DNA of 64,000 bases from Aquimarina macrocephali JAMB N27 (lineage in GTDB: Bacteria > Bacteroidota > Bacteroidia > Flavobacteriales > Flavobacteriaceae), in the NCBI RefSeq assembly GCF_000520995.1, contig NZ_JACA01000033.1:85988-149987 (forward strand), written 5' to 3'. The translations under genes and the position numbers were made by a program. The notes below the pieces were generated by a model. The model was not told the DNA's origin. It was given only the letters and a program-made list of their open reading frames with translations, and ran no database searches. Position 1 is the first letter of the stretch. Each line of letters starts with the position of its first letter. This document shows, piece by piece, positions 34,985 to 47,300 of the stretch.

Positions 34985-37900
34985 ATGATCAATACAATAC
35001 GAAAGAGTAAAGTTACAAAAGTAATTGCAAGTTATTTAGCAATACAATTGATTGTACAAATGATCCAGCCTATGCAATTGTGGGCATTAACCAGCGGTCC
35101 GTCACAACCAGAGTTTAAATCATTTACACCTATCGGAACTTCAGATATGGTGAATTTATCCTCAGGAAACTTTAACTACAATATACCTGTTATGGATGTT
35201 GGAGGATATCCGTTAAACCTGGCTTATGATTCTGGGGTAACTATGGATCAGGAGTCTTCCTGGGTTGGATTAGGGTGGAACCTTAATGTAGGGCAAATCA
35301 ATCGACAAGTACGAGGAATTCCTGATGATTTTAAAGGGGATGAAATGACCTATGAAAATAATATGAAGAATAATGTTACTGTAGGAGTATATGCAGGATT
35401 TGACGGGCAGATTTTTGGGTTAGAAGCACCAGATGGGCTGAAAGCTTCTTTCGGAATGGATGTAAAGTATAATAATTACACAGGTGTTTCTTTTAAACCA
35501 TCTTACGGTATACAATTTGGTTTGACAGAAGGAGTTTCTGTCGGAATTCAAGCTAGTAGTTCAGTTACAGATGGTGCTACCATATCGCCAAGTGTCAATG
35601 CGAAAATAGGAAACGAATCTTTGTTTGATAGTGCGGTAGGAGGGAGTTTAAATGCAGGAGTGTCCTATAACTCTAATAGAGGATTAAGTTCATTTAATAT
35701 GGGAGCTTCGGTTAATCTTTCTAAAGGAGTGTTCGATGAGATGAAAGTAGAAAAATCTCTTTCCTCTGGTTCGGGCTCCTATTCTTTTAGTACCCCAACA
35801 TGGACTCCACGTAAACGTACTGCTTTTACTGATATAAGTGGTACGGTTGCAGTTTCTGTAGGAGGCGATATATGGGGTTTTGATGGAGAATTAGAAGTTT
35901 CTGCTATGGGGGCAGTTCAAAAAATAAAAGATCCTTTTAAAGTAGAAAAAGCATATGGATATGAGTTTACAGGTTTTGCCAACCCTAATAATATATTGGA
36001 TTATAATAGAGAAAAAGAGCAACTTATTAGTAAAACAACTTTAGCGCTTCCTACTACAAACTACACTTATGATTTATATACTGTTCAGGGGCAAGGAATA
36101 GGAGGAATGTTTAGACCATTTCGAAGTCAGATAGGGCAAATTAATGATGTATTTGTTCAGGATGAAAATGATAGTTTTAGTTTAGGAGTAGAAATAGAAC
36201 CAGGGTCAGGGATGCATGCAGGAGTTAACTTTACAGTTGCACCTTCAGAGAGTCATACCGGGATATGGGATACTAAAGCGCTACAGTATTTTAAACAAGA
36301 AAGGGAAGGTATTAAAGAAGCAGGGGACTCATTAAACTATGAACCGGTGTATCACAAGTATATAGGGGAGCCAAGGATAGATAAGGATCAGGAATTATTT
36401 GAAGATTTAGGAGGGTATGCTCCAATAGCATTAAAATTAGGGGGAAGCAGAAGTAGTTTTGATAGATATGCAGATAACCGTTTTAGAATAAAAACGTATA
36501 CTGATAACTTCATTCCCGAATATAAAGATTTAGGTGGAGCTGAATTTAAAAAGAAATTTAAACGAAGCAATAGAGATGTTCGTAATCAAAACATACAAAA
36601 AATAAGTGCAGAAGACCTACCTAAATTTTACAATAATAAGAACTACGTAGACTCTCGCATAAATAAAGAAGCAGAGCCTCATCACACTGCAGAAGTAAGA
36701 GTACAAAATACTGATGGTTCTATATATGTTTTTGGAGAAACAGCTTATAATAATGTTAAAAGAGAAGTTGCATTTACCACAGATAGTAATACTTATAATT
36801 GTGCTACAGGACTTGTTACATATCAAGGGGGTGAAAATTCTACGGGAAATAGAAGTGGAATAGATCATTTTTTTAATGCTGTAAACACACCTTCTTATAC
36901 ACATACGTACTTATTATCTTCTGTATTGTCTTCAGATTATGAGGATTTGAAAGGTGATGGTCCTACAGATGATGATCTAGGAGCGTATACCAATTTTGTG
37001 TATACCAATAAAGAAGATACATACAAATGGAGAATCCCTTATGGAGCAATGCAAGCTTCCTATAATGCTGGTTTGAATACCAATAAAGCGGATCAAAAAG
37101 GAAGTTATATCTATGGAGAGAAAGAAATAAAATATATTGATAAAATTGTAACCAAAACTCATGTAGCGATATTTGATCTTTCTCCTCGTAAAGATGCACG
37201 TGGAGTTGCAGGAGAGAATGGAGGAGCCCCATCTTCTGGACAACAAATGTACAAAATAGATAAGGTTAGGCTGTATTCAAAACCAGAAGCTCTTAAAGCA
37301 AAAATATTAGATGATGATGCTACTAATGATTTGCCAATAAGTGCTATCAAAACGGCACATTTTGTCTATGATTATTCTCTGTGTAAAAAAGTAGAGAATA
37401 ATAAAGGAGAAGCTCCTAATGGGAATGAGTTACGTAATGAAGGTGGAAAATTAACATTAAAGAAAGTATATTTTACCTATCGAGATTCTAAAATGGGTAA
37501 GTATACTCCGTATACTTTTAATTATGATGGATTTAATCCGGATTATAATCTAAAATCCTATGATGTTTGGGGTGGATATAAACCGATTGTTAAAGACGCA
37601 TTACAATACGACCAGAATGGTAACGTAGTATATATTAAGAATGAAAACGGGGTAGATGTACCTCAAATGAATCCTAATTTTGAAGGGGGTAATACTGGCT
37701 TTTGTAATACAGGAGATGCTATTACAGCACCAGAATTTGCCTTTATACAACAAGATGATCGTAAGTTACAGGATTCTTTCTCTTCAGCTTGGTCATTAAC
37801 ATCTATTGATTTACCATCAGGTGGAAAAATCGACTTGACTTATGAAAGTGATGATTATCAATATGTTCAGAATCGTGATGCGTTGCAAATGTTTAAAGTG

Positions 37901-40900
37901 GTAGGAACAGGTGAAAAACCGAACCCTTCTAATCCTGAGGGAAATAAAAAACTATATAAGTCAGGAGCATTAAATGTTTTTGATGGAGATGCAGATTATT
38001 TGTATGTAAAACTTCAGTCAGGAGAAACAGCTACAACAGATGCTGATTTTAGATCAAAATATTTAAAAGGGATTGAGAATAAACCGATTTATTTTAGATT
38101 CTTAATGAATATGACTAAAGCCGGGGCATTACATACACCTGCAAAACCTAGTAATGATTTTGATTATGTAACCGGATATTTTGAAATCTCCAAAAATAAA
38201 CAGATCAATGTATTTAAAAAAACAGATGGAGAAGTGTATGCGGCCATCCCCATGAAAATGACGGATATCGAAGGCGGAGTTTTAGGTACTAAACAAGTCA
38301 ATCCGATCTCTAAAGCAGGATGGTATTATGGACGACAATACCTAAATGGATTGGTGTATGGAATTAACATGGATTATAGATCTGAAAATTTAGAGAGTAT
38401 AGCAAAGAAATTGATTAGTAGTGTTGCTGCAATCAAAGACCTTGTCACGGGTCCTAATAAGAAGTTACGAAGTAATGAATTTTTATGTGCACAGCGTTTT
38501 ATACCAGAAAAGTCCTGGATACGTTTGTCAACTCCCGGAAAGTATAAGCTAGGAGGCGGTGTAAGGATAAAGAAATTGGTGATGAGAGATCAGTGGAATA
38601 AAATGGTGGATGCCACAATTCCTGATACTAATGAAAAGTATAATAAAGAGTATGGACAAACGTATGAATATACCTTAGATGATGGGAGTTCTAGTGGTGT
38701 TGCCACTTATGAGCCTAACCAAAGTAAGGAAAATCCATTTGTAGAACCATTTTATAATCATTCGGATCGTCTGGTAGCACCTCGTGAAGTAAATTATATA
38801 GAGAAACCATTTGGAGAATCTTTTTTCCCTTCTTCAGTTATAACCTATAGTAAAGTTACGGTGAGTAATCTGAAGCGAGAAGGAATATCAAAACATGCAA
38901 CAGGTAAGGTGGTAACAGAACATTTCACTTCCAAAGATTATCCAACTGTTGTTGATTACACAGATATTGATGCTGGTATGGTAACAAACCAAAATGATTT
39001 TTTAAAGAATATGTTAAAAGGAATTTTTGGGGCACCCATCGCGATGAAAAACGAATTTACGCTTTCTCAGGGTTTTATGGTGCATACCAATGATATGAAT
39101 GGAAAGATGCGTTTTCAGAAAGTATATGCAGAGCATCAGGATAAAGCCATATCATCTGTAGAATATAAATATAGTACCCAACAAAATGATATAACAAAAT
39201 TAGATAATAAACTACCAATAATCTCAAAAGATGGTAAGGTGCTTTATGATCGAGAAATTGGAGTGGATTATGATATGGTTACAGATTTTAGAGAAAGTTA
39301 TTCTAAATCCGAAAATAAAGGATTTAAAGGAAATATAGTTATTTTAATAATAGGTGTATTTCCAGTTCCAGTTCCTATGGTGGTCCCTTCTATGACCAAG
39401 ATGGAAAATATAGCCCATTCAGCCATCACTACCAAAGTAATTCATACAACGGCAGTACTAAAAGAAAAAATAGCTACAGATCTCGGATCTAAGGTGTCAA
39501 CTATAAATGAAGCTTGGGATGCAGAAACGGGACAAGTATTATTAACCCGAACTGTCAATGAATTTGATGATGAATACTACAACTTTAATTTTCCTGCATA
39601 CTGGGCCTATGATAATATGGGGCAGGCATCTCGTAATATAGGTATTACTGGAATTTTGAAAAGGTCAGGGAGTTTCTTTACTATTCCTGATGCTAAGAAA
39701 TATTTTACGCTAGGAGATGAAATAATAGCTACCTATGGCAGAGCAAAGAAGAGCGATCGACTTTGGATTGTAGGGTTTAATCCTGCGGGTGATGGAGTGA
39801 TGTTAATGAAAAGAAACGGAAGCGTCATTAATACTTCTGAAGGAGCAGATATTAGTGAGGAGATTAACTTCAAAATAGTAAGATCAGGACGTAGGAATCA
39901 ACAAATGGCCAATATGGGGTCCATTACAATGATGAAAAACCCAATCAAAGGAAGTACTGGAGCAAATTTGAATCAAATAGATACCAATACATTCACGCTA
40001 AATACAAATACACCTGCTGTAGATAATTTACGAATTGTAAATGCCAGTGCAGTAGAATATAATGACTTCTGGAATTGCCAGTGTGAAAGCGAACTTAAAT
40101 TTGCACCAGAATCATTAAATGGAGGCAAACTTGAAGATATTTCACAAGATGATTATCCTTTTGAAAATCCTTTTAACCCTTATGTTTATAACGCAAAGGG
40201 AGAATGGAGAGCAAAGCGTTCCTATGCATATTTAACAGAACGTTCTCATGTTAATCAAGGTACAACTTCTAAGGTAAATACTCGTAGAGAAGGGTATCTT
40301 AAAGAGTTTACTCCGTATTATGCTCTGATGCAAGATAAAACCTGGAGAAAATCTGGGACAGCTAATGATGCCTGGACATTTGCTAGTGAAGTTACTCAGT
40401 ATAGTCCTTTTGGAACAGAATTAGAAAATAAAGACGCTTTAGGGAGATATTCTGCTGCGCAATACGGATATAATTATACGTTGCCAACAGCAGTAAGTTC
40501 TAATAGTAGATATCGTGATATGGGGATGGATGGTTTTGAAGATTATGTTTTTATGAAATCTGATAGCGCCCATTTTAATTTTAAAAATTCGGCAGACAAA
40601 GATGGGTTTGAAGGAATACAGATAACAGATAAAGTGTCTCATACAGGTAGAAATAGTTTATTAATCCCGGCAAACGAAAATGCAATTTTAGAACGTAATC
40701 TTATTGGTGAGTTACCCGAAGATACAGACTATGATAATGATGGAATTAAGGATGATGAAGATTTATGCCCTTTTACACCTAGTAATAATTACGATTATGA
40801 TGGAGATGAAATTGGTGATGAATGTGATGATGATGCAGTACCTCAAGTATTCGGACGATATACTACGAATGAAGTACTTTATATAGCTGGAGGCGTAAAA

Positions 40901-41305
40901 GAATGTGTTGGTAGAAGTGCCGAATTCACTATATATGGAAATCCTAACGAGACAATCGAGTATGCAATAGTATTCCATCAAACGAATTATAGAGGTATGG
41001 GATTACGTATTAATGACCAACTTATTTTCACCGATAATGATGTTAGAAACAAAGCCGGAGAACTATTTGTTTTCAGTGATATCGTACTGGATATTCGAGG
41101 GCAAAAGTATATAGATCTTGATTTTGATGTTGTTAGAGCGAAATCCAAAAAAGGAGATAATACCTGGCGAATGGAATTTATGATTTTAAATAAAAATAAT
41201 GGAAGCCCTGTACCAGGTACTTCAATTGATTTGAGATCACAAGGAAGAAGAGATAAAAGATGTGGTGAACCTGAATGGGGAAATTTAGACCAAATTAAGC
41301 ATTAA
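34985..41305 (+). CDS. Giant SpvB/RHS-type secreted protein, shell component 1
   Basis: A 2106-residue exported protein. After a long hydrophobic N-terminus, 'ALTSGPSQPEFKSFTPIGTS' and 'MVNLSSGNFNYNIPVMDVGG' with 'DSGVTMDQESSWVGLGWNLN' form the start that in Bacteroidota introduces SpvB/RHS-type shells; the same plan opens TcB of insecticidal Tc toxins. Most of the rest is beta-rich. Near residues 1912-1952 are thrombospondin type 3-like calcium repeats ('DTDYDNDGIKDDEDLCP', 'YDYDGDEIGDECDDD'), then a final beta domain. It has no RHS core or toxin itself. It starts 22 bases after the lipoprotein gene. Probably assembles with the two later giants; inference. Confidence 0.8.
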   Translation: MINTIRKSKVTKVIASYLAIQLIVQMIQPMQLWALTSGPSQPEFKSFTPIGTSDMVNLSSGNFNYNIPVMDVGGYPLNLAYDSGVTMDQESSWVGLGWNLNVGQINRQVRGIPDDFKGDEMTYENNMKNNVTVGVYAGFDGQIFGLEAPDGLKASFGMDVKYNNYTGVSFKPSYGIQFGLTEGVSVGIQASSSVTDGATISPSVNAKIGNESLFDSAVGGSLNAGVSYNSNRGLSSFNMGASVNLSKGVFDEMKVEKSLSSGSGSYSFSTPTWTPRKRTAFTDISGTVAVSVGGDIWGFDGELEVSAMGAVQKIKDPFKVEKAYGYEFTGFANPNNILDYNREKEQLISKTTLALPTTNYTYDLYTVQGQGIGGMFRPFRSQIGQINDVFVQDENDSFSLGVEIEPGSGMHAGVNFTVAPSESHTGIWDTKALQYFKQEREGIKEAGDSLNYEPVYHKYIGEPRIDKDQELFEDLGGYAPIALKLGGSRSSFDRYADNRFRIKTYTDNFIPEYKDLGGAEFKKKFKRSNRDVRNQNIQKISAEDLPKFYNNKNYVDSRINKEAEPHHTAEVRVQNTDGSIYVFGETAYNNVKREVAFTTDSNTYNCATGLVTYQGGENSTGNRSGIDHFFNAVNTPSYTHTYLLSSVLSSDYEDLKGDGPTDDDLGAYTNFVYTNKEDTYKWRIPYGAMQASYNAGLNTNKADQKGSYIYGEKEIKYIDKIVTKTHVAIFDLSPRKDARGVAGENGGAPSSGQQMYKIDKVRLYSKPEALKAKILDDDATNDLPISAIKTAHFVYDYSLCKKVENNKGEAPNGNELRNEGGKLTLKKVYFTYRDSKMGKYTPYTFNYDGFNPDYNLKSYDVWGGYKPIVKDALQYDQNGNVVYIKNENGVDVPQMNPNFEGGNTGFCNTGDAITAPEFAFIQQDDRKLQDSFSSAWSLTSIDLPSGGKIDLTYESDDYQYVQNRDALQMFKVVGTGEKPNPSNPEGNKKLYKSGALNVFDGDADYLYVKLQSGETATTDADFRSKYLKGIENKPIYFRFLMNMTKAGALHTPAKPSNDFDYVTGYFEISKNKQINVFKKTDGEVYAAIPMKMTDIEGGVLGTKQVNPISKAGWYYGRQYLNGLVYGINMDYRSENLESIAKKLISSVAAIKDLVTGPNKKLRSNEFLCAQRFIPEKSWIRLSTPGKYKLGGGVRIKKLVMRDQWNKMVDATIPDTNEKYNKEYGQTYEYTLDDGSSSGVATYEPNQSKENPFVEPFYNHSDRLVAPREVNYIEKPFGESFFPSSVITYSKVTVSNLKREGISKHATGKVVTEHFTSKDYPTVVDYTDIDAGMVTNQNDFLKNMLKGIFGAPIAMKNEFTLSQGFMVHTNDMNGKMRFQKVYAEHQDKAISSVEYKYSTQQNDITKLDNKLPIISKDGKVLYDREIGVDYDMVTDFRESYSKSENKGFKGNIVILIIGVFPVPVPMVVPSMTKMENIAHSAITTKVIHTTAVLKEKIATDLGSKVSTINEAWDAETGQVLLTRTVNEFDDEYYNFNFPAYWAYDNMGQASRNIGITGILKRSGSFFTIPDAKKYFTLGDEIIATYGRAKKSDRLWIVGFNPAGDGVMLMKRNGSVINTSEGADISEEINFKIVRSGRRNQQMANMGSITMMKNPIKGSTGANLNQIDTNTFTLNTNTPAVDNLRIVNASAVEYNDFWNCQCESELKFAPESLNGGKLEDISQDDYPFENPFNPYVYNAKGEWRAKRSYAYLTERSHVNQGTTSKVNTRREGYLKEFTPYYALMQDKTWRKSGTANDAWTFASEVTQYSPFGTELENKDALGRYSAAQYGYNYTLPTAVSSNSRYRDMGMDGFEDYVFMKSDSAHFNFKNSADKDGFEGIQITDKVSHTGRNSLLIPANENAILERNLIGELPEDTDYDNDGIKDDEDLCPFTPSNNYDYDGDEIGDECDDDAVPQVFGRYTTNEVLYIAGGVKECVGRSAEFTIYGNPNETIEYAIVFHQTNYRGMGLRINDQLIFTDNDVRNKAGELFVFSDIVLDIRGQKYIDLDFDVVRAKSKKGDNTWRMEFMILNKNNGSPVPGTSIDLRSQGRRDKRCGEPEWGNLDQIKH

Positions 41306-41376
41306 TTATATAATCGATATCAAATTCGAATTCATTGATACATACATTAAAAAATAATCTAAATCTATTTAGATAT

Positions 41377-44300
41377 ATGAAAAATCTAATTTATATACAA
41401 TCAAAGCTCACGAAGTATTCTTTGCTAGTACTTGTAGTTGTTTTTAATAGCTTGTCTGTAATAGCACAGGTCTCTTCTCAGGAACGCCAGGCTTTGATAG
41501 ATTTATATAATAGTACTGATGGGGCTAATTGGACCAATACACAAGCAAATAACCAGCCATGGTTGATTAATGATCCAAATTCTTTGGTGAGTGATTGGCA
41601 TGGGGTTACACTTGTTGCAGATAAGGTAACAGCTTTAAAATTAGATAATAATAATTTGGTAGGTACGATTCCGAATTCTATATCCAACATATCAGGATTA
41701 GAATCATTATCCTTAACCAGAAATACACTTTCTGGGAGCATTCCTACGACTATTGGTGATCTGGTTAATCTAACAAGTATATCCTTGTCTCGTAATAAAC
41801 TAACAGGAACACTACCTGCATCGATTTCTAACTTATCAAACTTAAGTACGATATCTTTATTTTTAAACAAAATGAGTGGTGATATCCCAACAGGATTAGG
41901 TACTCTTTTGAATTTAAAAGTTATTCATTTAGCCTTCAATAATTTTACAGGAACAATTCCTGGTAATTTTGGTAATCTTTCTAACTTAACATTTTTATAC
42001 TTAGCGGGGAATAAATTAGAAGGCGAATTGCCAAGCCAGCTTGGTGTTTTAACCAAGTTAAGGACACTGTCGATTGCAAACAATAGTTTTTCCGGAAAAA
42101 TACCATCAGGATTCTCCGCAATTGCATCATCTGATATCTTAAACACTTTAGAACTTGAAGGAAATAATTTTGTGTTCAATGATTTTGAAACTGAACATGC
42201 AAATTATCAAGCCAATCTAACAAGATATCGATATACACCTCAAGGCAAAATAGATCAGGCTGAAACGATATCAGTATCTACAGGGCAATCAATTACATTA
42301 ACTGGTACAGCATTAACAAGTACCAACAATAGCTATCAATGGTACAAAGATAATGTAGCTATCACAGGAGCAACGAGTAAAGATTTAGTCATCACTAATG
42401 CCACAGGCACAGATGTAGGAATATACCATTTTGTAGCAACCAATAGTATTGTTACAGGATTAATACTAACCCGAAATGAAATTACAGTATCAATTTCTGA
42501 TGCTGAAGCTGGGCGAGTCTCTGCAGCAGAACGCCAGGCTTTGATAGATTTTTATACCAGTACAGATGGGGGAAATTGGACCAATACACAAGCCAATAAT
42601 CAGCCATGGTTGATTAATGATCCAAATTCTTTGGTGAGTGATTGGTATGGAGTTACACTTGTTGCAGATAAGGTAACAGCTTTAAAATTAGATAATAATA
42701 ATTTGGTAGGTACGATTCCGAATTCTATATCCAACATATCAGGATTAGAATCATTATCCTTAACCAGAAATACACTTTCTGGGAGCATTCCTACTACTAT
42801 TGGTGATCTGGTTAATTTAACAAGTATATCCTTGTCTCGTAATAAATTGACAGGAACACTACCTGCATCGATCTCTAACTTATCAAACTTAAGTACGATA
42901 TCTTTATTTTTAAACAAAATGAGTGGTGATATCCCAACAGGATTAGGTACTCTTTTGAATTTAAAAGTTATTCATTTAGCCTTCAATAATTTTACAGGAA
43001 CAATTCCTGGTAATTTTGGTAATCTTTCTAACTTAACATTTTTATACTTAGCGGGGAATAAATTAGAAGGCAAAATTCCTATAGAATTAGGGAATCTTAC
43101 AAATTTACAAACCTTATCAATTTCTGATAATAATCTAAATGGGGTTATTCCGAGTCAAATATCTAATTTAACAAACCTTGTTAATTTTAGATTTAAAGGT
43201 AATGGTTTTGTGTTTAAAAATTTTGAAACAGAACATTCTACCTATAAATCAAAAATTGTAAATTATGTATTCTCTCCTCAGGATAAAGTAGATCAGGCAG
43301 AAACTTTATCCGTAGCTACTAATGGTAGTATCACCTTAGCCAGTACAGCATTAACCAGTACAAATAACAGCTATCAATGGTATAAAAATGATGTAGCTAT
43401 TACAGGAGCAACAAGTAAAGATTTGATTATCTCTAATGCTACAGATACAGATGCTGGAGTATATCATTTTACAGCGAGTAATACTGTAATAACAGACTTA
43501 ACATTAACTCGTAATCCAATAACTTTATCGATAAGCCCAGCTGAAGCATGTGGAGTTTCTGCGGCAGAAAGACAGGCCTTGGTAGATTTATACAATAGTA
43601 CAAATGGAGCAAATTGGACGAATACAACAGCAAATAATAAACCTTGGTTGATTAATGATCCAGCTTCTAAAGTTTGTGATTGGTATGGAGTTACAGTGAC
43701 TGAAGGTAAAGTAATAAGTTTGAATCTAAGAACTAATAACCTTGTTGGATCTATTCCAAATTCATTAGGTCAGCTAATAAGTTTACAAACTTTGATTTTT
43801 ACATCGAACCAACTTTCTGGTAATATTCCTATAGAGTTAGGACAACTAGTGAGTTTAAGAGATTTGAGATTAGAAAAAAACAAGTTTTCTGGTAGTATTC
43901 CATCTGAATTAGGACAATTAGCTAGTTTAGAGTATTTGTATTTAAATAATAATGAACTCACACAAAACATTCCTATTACGTTTACTGGGTTATCGAATTT
44001 GAAACTACTTTTATTATCCTCCAATAGACTTTCTGGAAGTATTCCCCCTTTATTGGGGCAGTTAAATAATCTTAGGGATCTTCATTTATCTGCTAATCAA
44101 TTTTCTGGTAGTATTCCTACAGAATTAAGCCAGTTAGTTAATTTAGAAAATCTTTTTCTTGAAGTGAATCAACTTTCAGGATCGTTGCCTTCTGAATTGA
44201 TAGAATTAAAGAAGTTAAAAAAAATATATTTAAGTCAAAATCAGTTTTCGGGCGAAGTGTTTCCAACATTGATTCAAATAAAAAGTTTAGAGGATATTCG

Positions 44301-47300
44301 TCTAGATAAAAACAGGTTTACTGGTAGTATTCCTTCTTCGATTTCTTCATTAAATTTGAGGGTACTACAAATATCCGATAATCAATTTTCAGGAAACATT
44401 CCTATAGAATTTAGTCAATTGAATGGTTTAGTTGCTTTATTTATGAATTCAAATTCATTTGAAGGTAATATTTTATCGATTCTAAAACCAATACCCAATT
44501 TGAGTAGCCTTCAACTCAAAGATAATAAATTTGTATTTTCCAACTTTGAATCTGATTTCACAACTTTTAAAACAAAGTTAAAAGTAAATTTTCAATATAT
44601 TCCTCAAGCCAAAGTAGATCAAACACAAACCTTATCGGTTATTAAAAACGGAAATATAACCTTAACCAGTACAGTATTAACCAGTACAAATAACAGTTAT
44701 CAATGGTATAAAGATGGAGTTGCTATTACCGGAGCAACAAACAAAGATTTGATCATTTCTAATGCTACAGATGCAGATGCAGGAGTATATCATTTTACTG
44801 CCACCAATAGTGTAGTCACTGGATTAACATTAACTCGTAATCCAATAACTCTATCGATAAGCCCGGCAGATGGTTGTGGAGTTTCTGCAGTAGAAAAACA
44901 AGCACTAGTTGATTTATACAATAGTACAAATGGAGTTAATTGGACTAATAATACAAATTGGTTATCTGCTACAGTTCCGGTTTGTGATTGGTATGGCGTT
45001 ACTGTAATAGATGGTAAAGTTACTACGATAGAGTTAGTAAGTAATAATTTGGTTGGTGATATTCCTTTGGGAATAAAAGGGTTAACAAACCTGATCAAGC
45101 TAAATCTGGAAACAAATCAACTTACAGGAACAATTCCTGTAGAGATAGGGCAGTTAACGAATCTGGAATTTTTATCTCTAAATCAAAATGACTTGTATGA
45201 GGAGATTCCTACAGAATTACAATTCTTAAGCAAATTGAGATCTCTGTATTTAGGACACAATAAATTAACAGGAACTATCCCTGTCTCTTTATCAAAACTT
45301 AGTAACCTTAGATATTTACACCTTCAGGGAAATAAACTATCAGGAGAAATTCCCGTAGCATTAGGAATTTTATCTAACCTTACCGATTTAAACCTTTATA
45401 GCAATGCTCTTACAGGAGAGATTCCAGTAGAATTAGGACAATTGTTAAATTTAAAATCACTGCATTTAGATAATAACCAACTTTCTGGAAGTATTCCGGT
45501 GACTTTTGGAGAATTACTTAATTTGGTAGATTTAAACTTATATAACAATAATCTTACGGGTAGTATTCCTGAAGAGTTGGGGAATCTATCAAAATTACAA
45601 TCTTTATACATCTATAATAATCAACTTTCAGGAGTTATTCCTGTTACACTTGGTCAATTATCAAATTTGAAAACATTAGATGTACACAGTAATGAACTTA
45701 CAGGTGAGCTTCCTGATGCTATAAGTAAATTGTCAAACCTGGAATCTTTATGGATACATGATAATCAACTTTCAGGAAAAATACCTTCTACTTTAGTTAC
45801 ATTACCTAAACTTCAACTATTATATCTTAACGATAATCAATTTGTGTTTTCTGATCTTGAATCTGAGTTCAATGCATATAATTTAAGATTAGGATCAGGA
45901 TTCAAATATTTCCCTCAAGGAAAAGTCGATTTGGAAGAAGAACAACCAGTTGTACTAGGTGATGAAATTATATTAGGAACAAAGGCACTTACCAGTAGTA
46001 GTAATAGTTATCAATGGTTTAAGAATGGTGTTGCAATATCGGGAGCTACCAATAGTACATTTAAAATAACAACAGCAAAAGAAAGTGATGCAGGAGTATA
46101 TCATTTTGAAGCGACCAACACTATTGTACATGACTTGACTTTAGAACGTAACCCTATTACATTAAAAGTTACTTCTGATGTGTGCTCAGTATCTGCTCGA
46201 GAAAAGCAAGCACTTGTAGACTTCTACACACAAACCGGAGGAATAGGTTGGACCACAAAAACTAATTGGTTAACAGATACTCCAGTATGTAATTGGTATG
46301 GAGTAACTGTAGTAAACGGAAAGGTGACAGAACTAAAATTAGGGAATAACAATTTGACAGGAAACTTATCAGTTTCTTTACTTCAATTGATTAATTTAAA
46401 ACAACTGGACTTATCAAATAATCAGCTAGAGGGAGAAATTCTCCCTGGTATCATGCAGTTGATCAATTTAGAGCAAATCATAGTGTCAGATAATAATTTT
46501 ATAGGGAGTCTACCGAAAGAATTAGGGCAGCTGACACAATTAAAAAGACTTCAACTAAGTAATAATCGGTTTACTGGAGATATCCCTGCTGAGTATACTC
46601 AATTAACCAATTTAGAAGAGTTAGAAATAAGTAATAATCAACTTACTGGTAATATTCCTGTAGGATTTGATCAACTGGTTAGGTTTACAAAATTTATAGT
46701 ATTCGATAATCAATTTGTGTTCTCAGAAATAGAGCCTGCATTTATAGCTTTACAAACGAAACTAGGAGCTGGTTTTATCTATAGTCCGCAGGCCAAAGTA
46801 GATCAGGAAGAAATAATATCTGCAGCAGTAGGAGAACCCATTACCTTAACTAGTATTGCTTTGACCAGTACAAATAATACATATCAATGGTATAAAGACA
46901 ATGTGACAATTACCGGAGCAACAGATAAGAATTTTGTAATAGCTTCTGCTAGTGATGCAGATGCTGGGGTTTATCATTTTACATCAACGAATAGTGTAGT
47001 TGCAGGATTGACATTAACACGTCATCAAATAGAATTAGAAGTAGGTACTGTTTCTTGTGAAATATCAGCAGCAGAACGTCAGGCTTTAATCGATATTTAT
47101 AACACTACTAATGGAGCTAATTGGGCTAATACATTGTCAAATAATAAGCCTTGGTTAATCAATGATCCTAATTCTAAAGTATGTGATTGGTATGGAGTAA
47201 AGGTGACTAATGGAAAGGTAACCTCATTAAGGTTAGTAAACAATACCCTGGCAGGTAATATTCCTTCTTCTTTGTTTCAATTGGTTAGTCTGCAAGATGT

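Noticed and set aside
41478..42917. Repeated minus-strand open frames inside the LRR gene
   Set aside because: They recur only because the LRR modules are duplicated; they are reverse-strand shadows of the LRR code.
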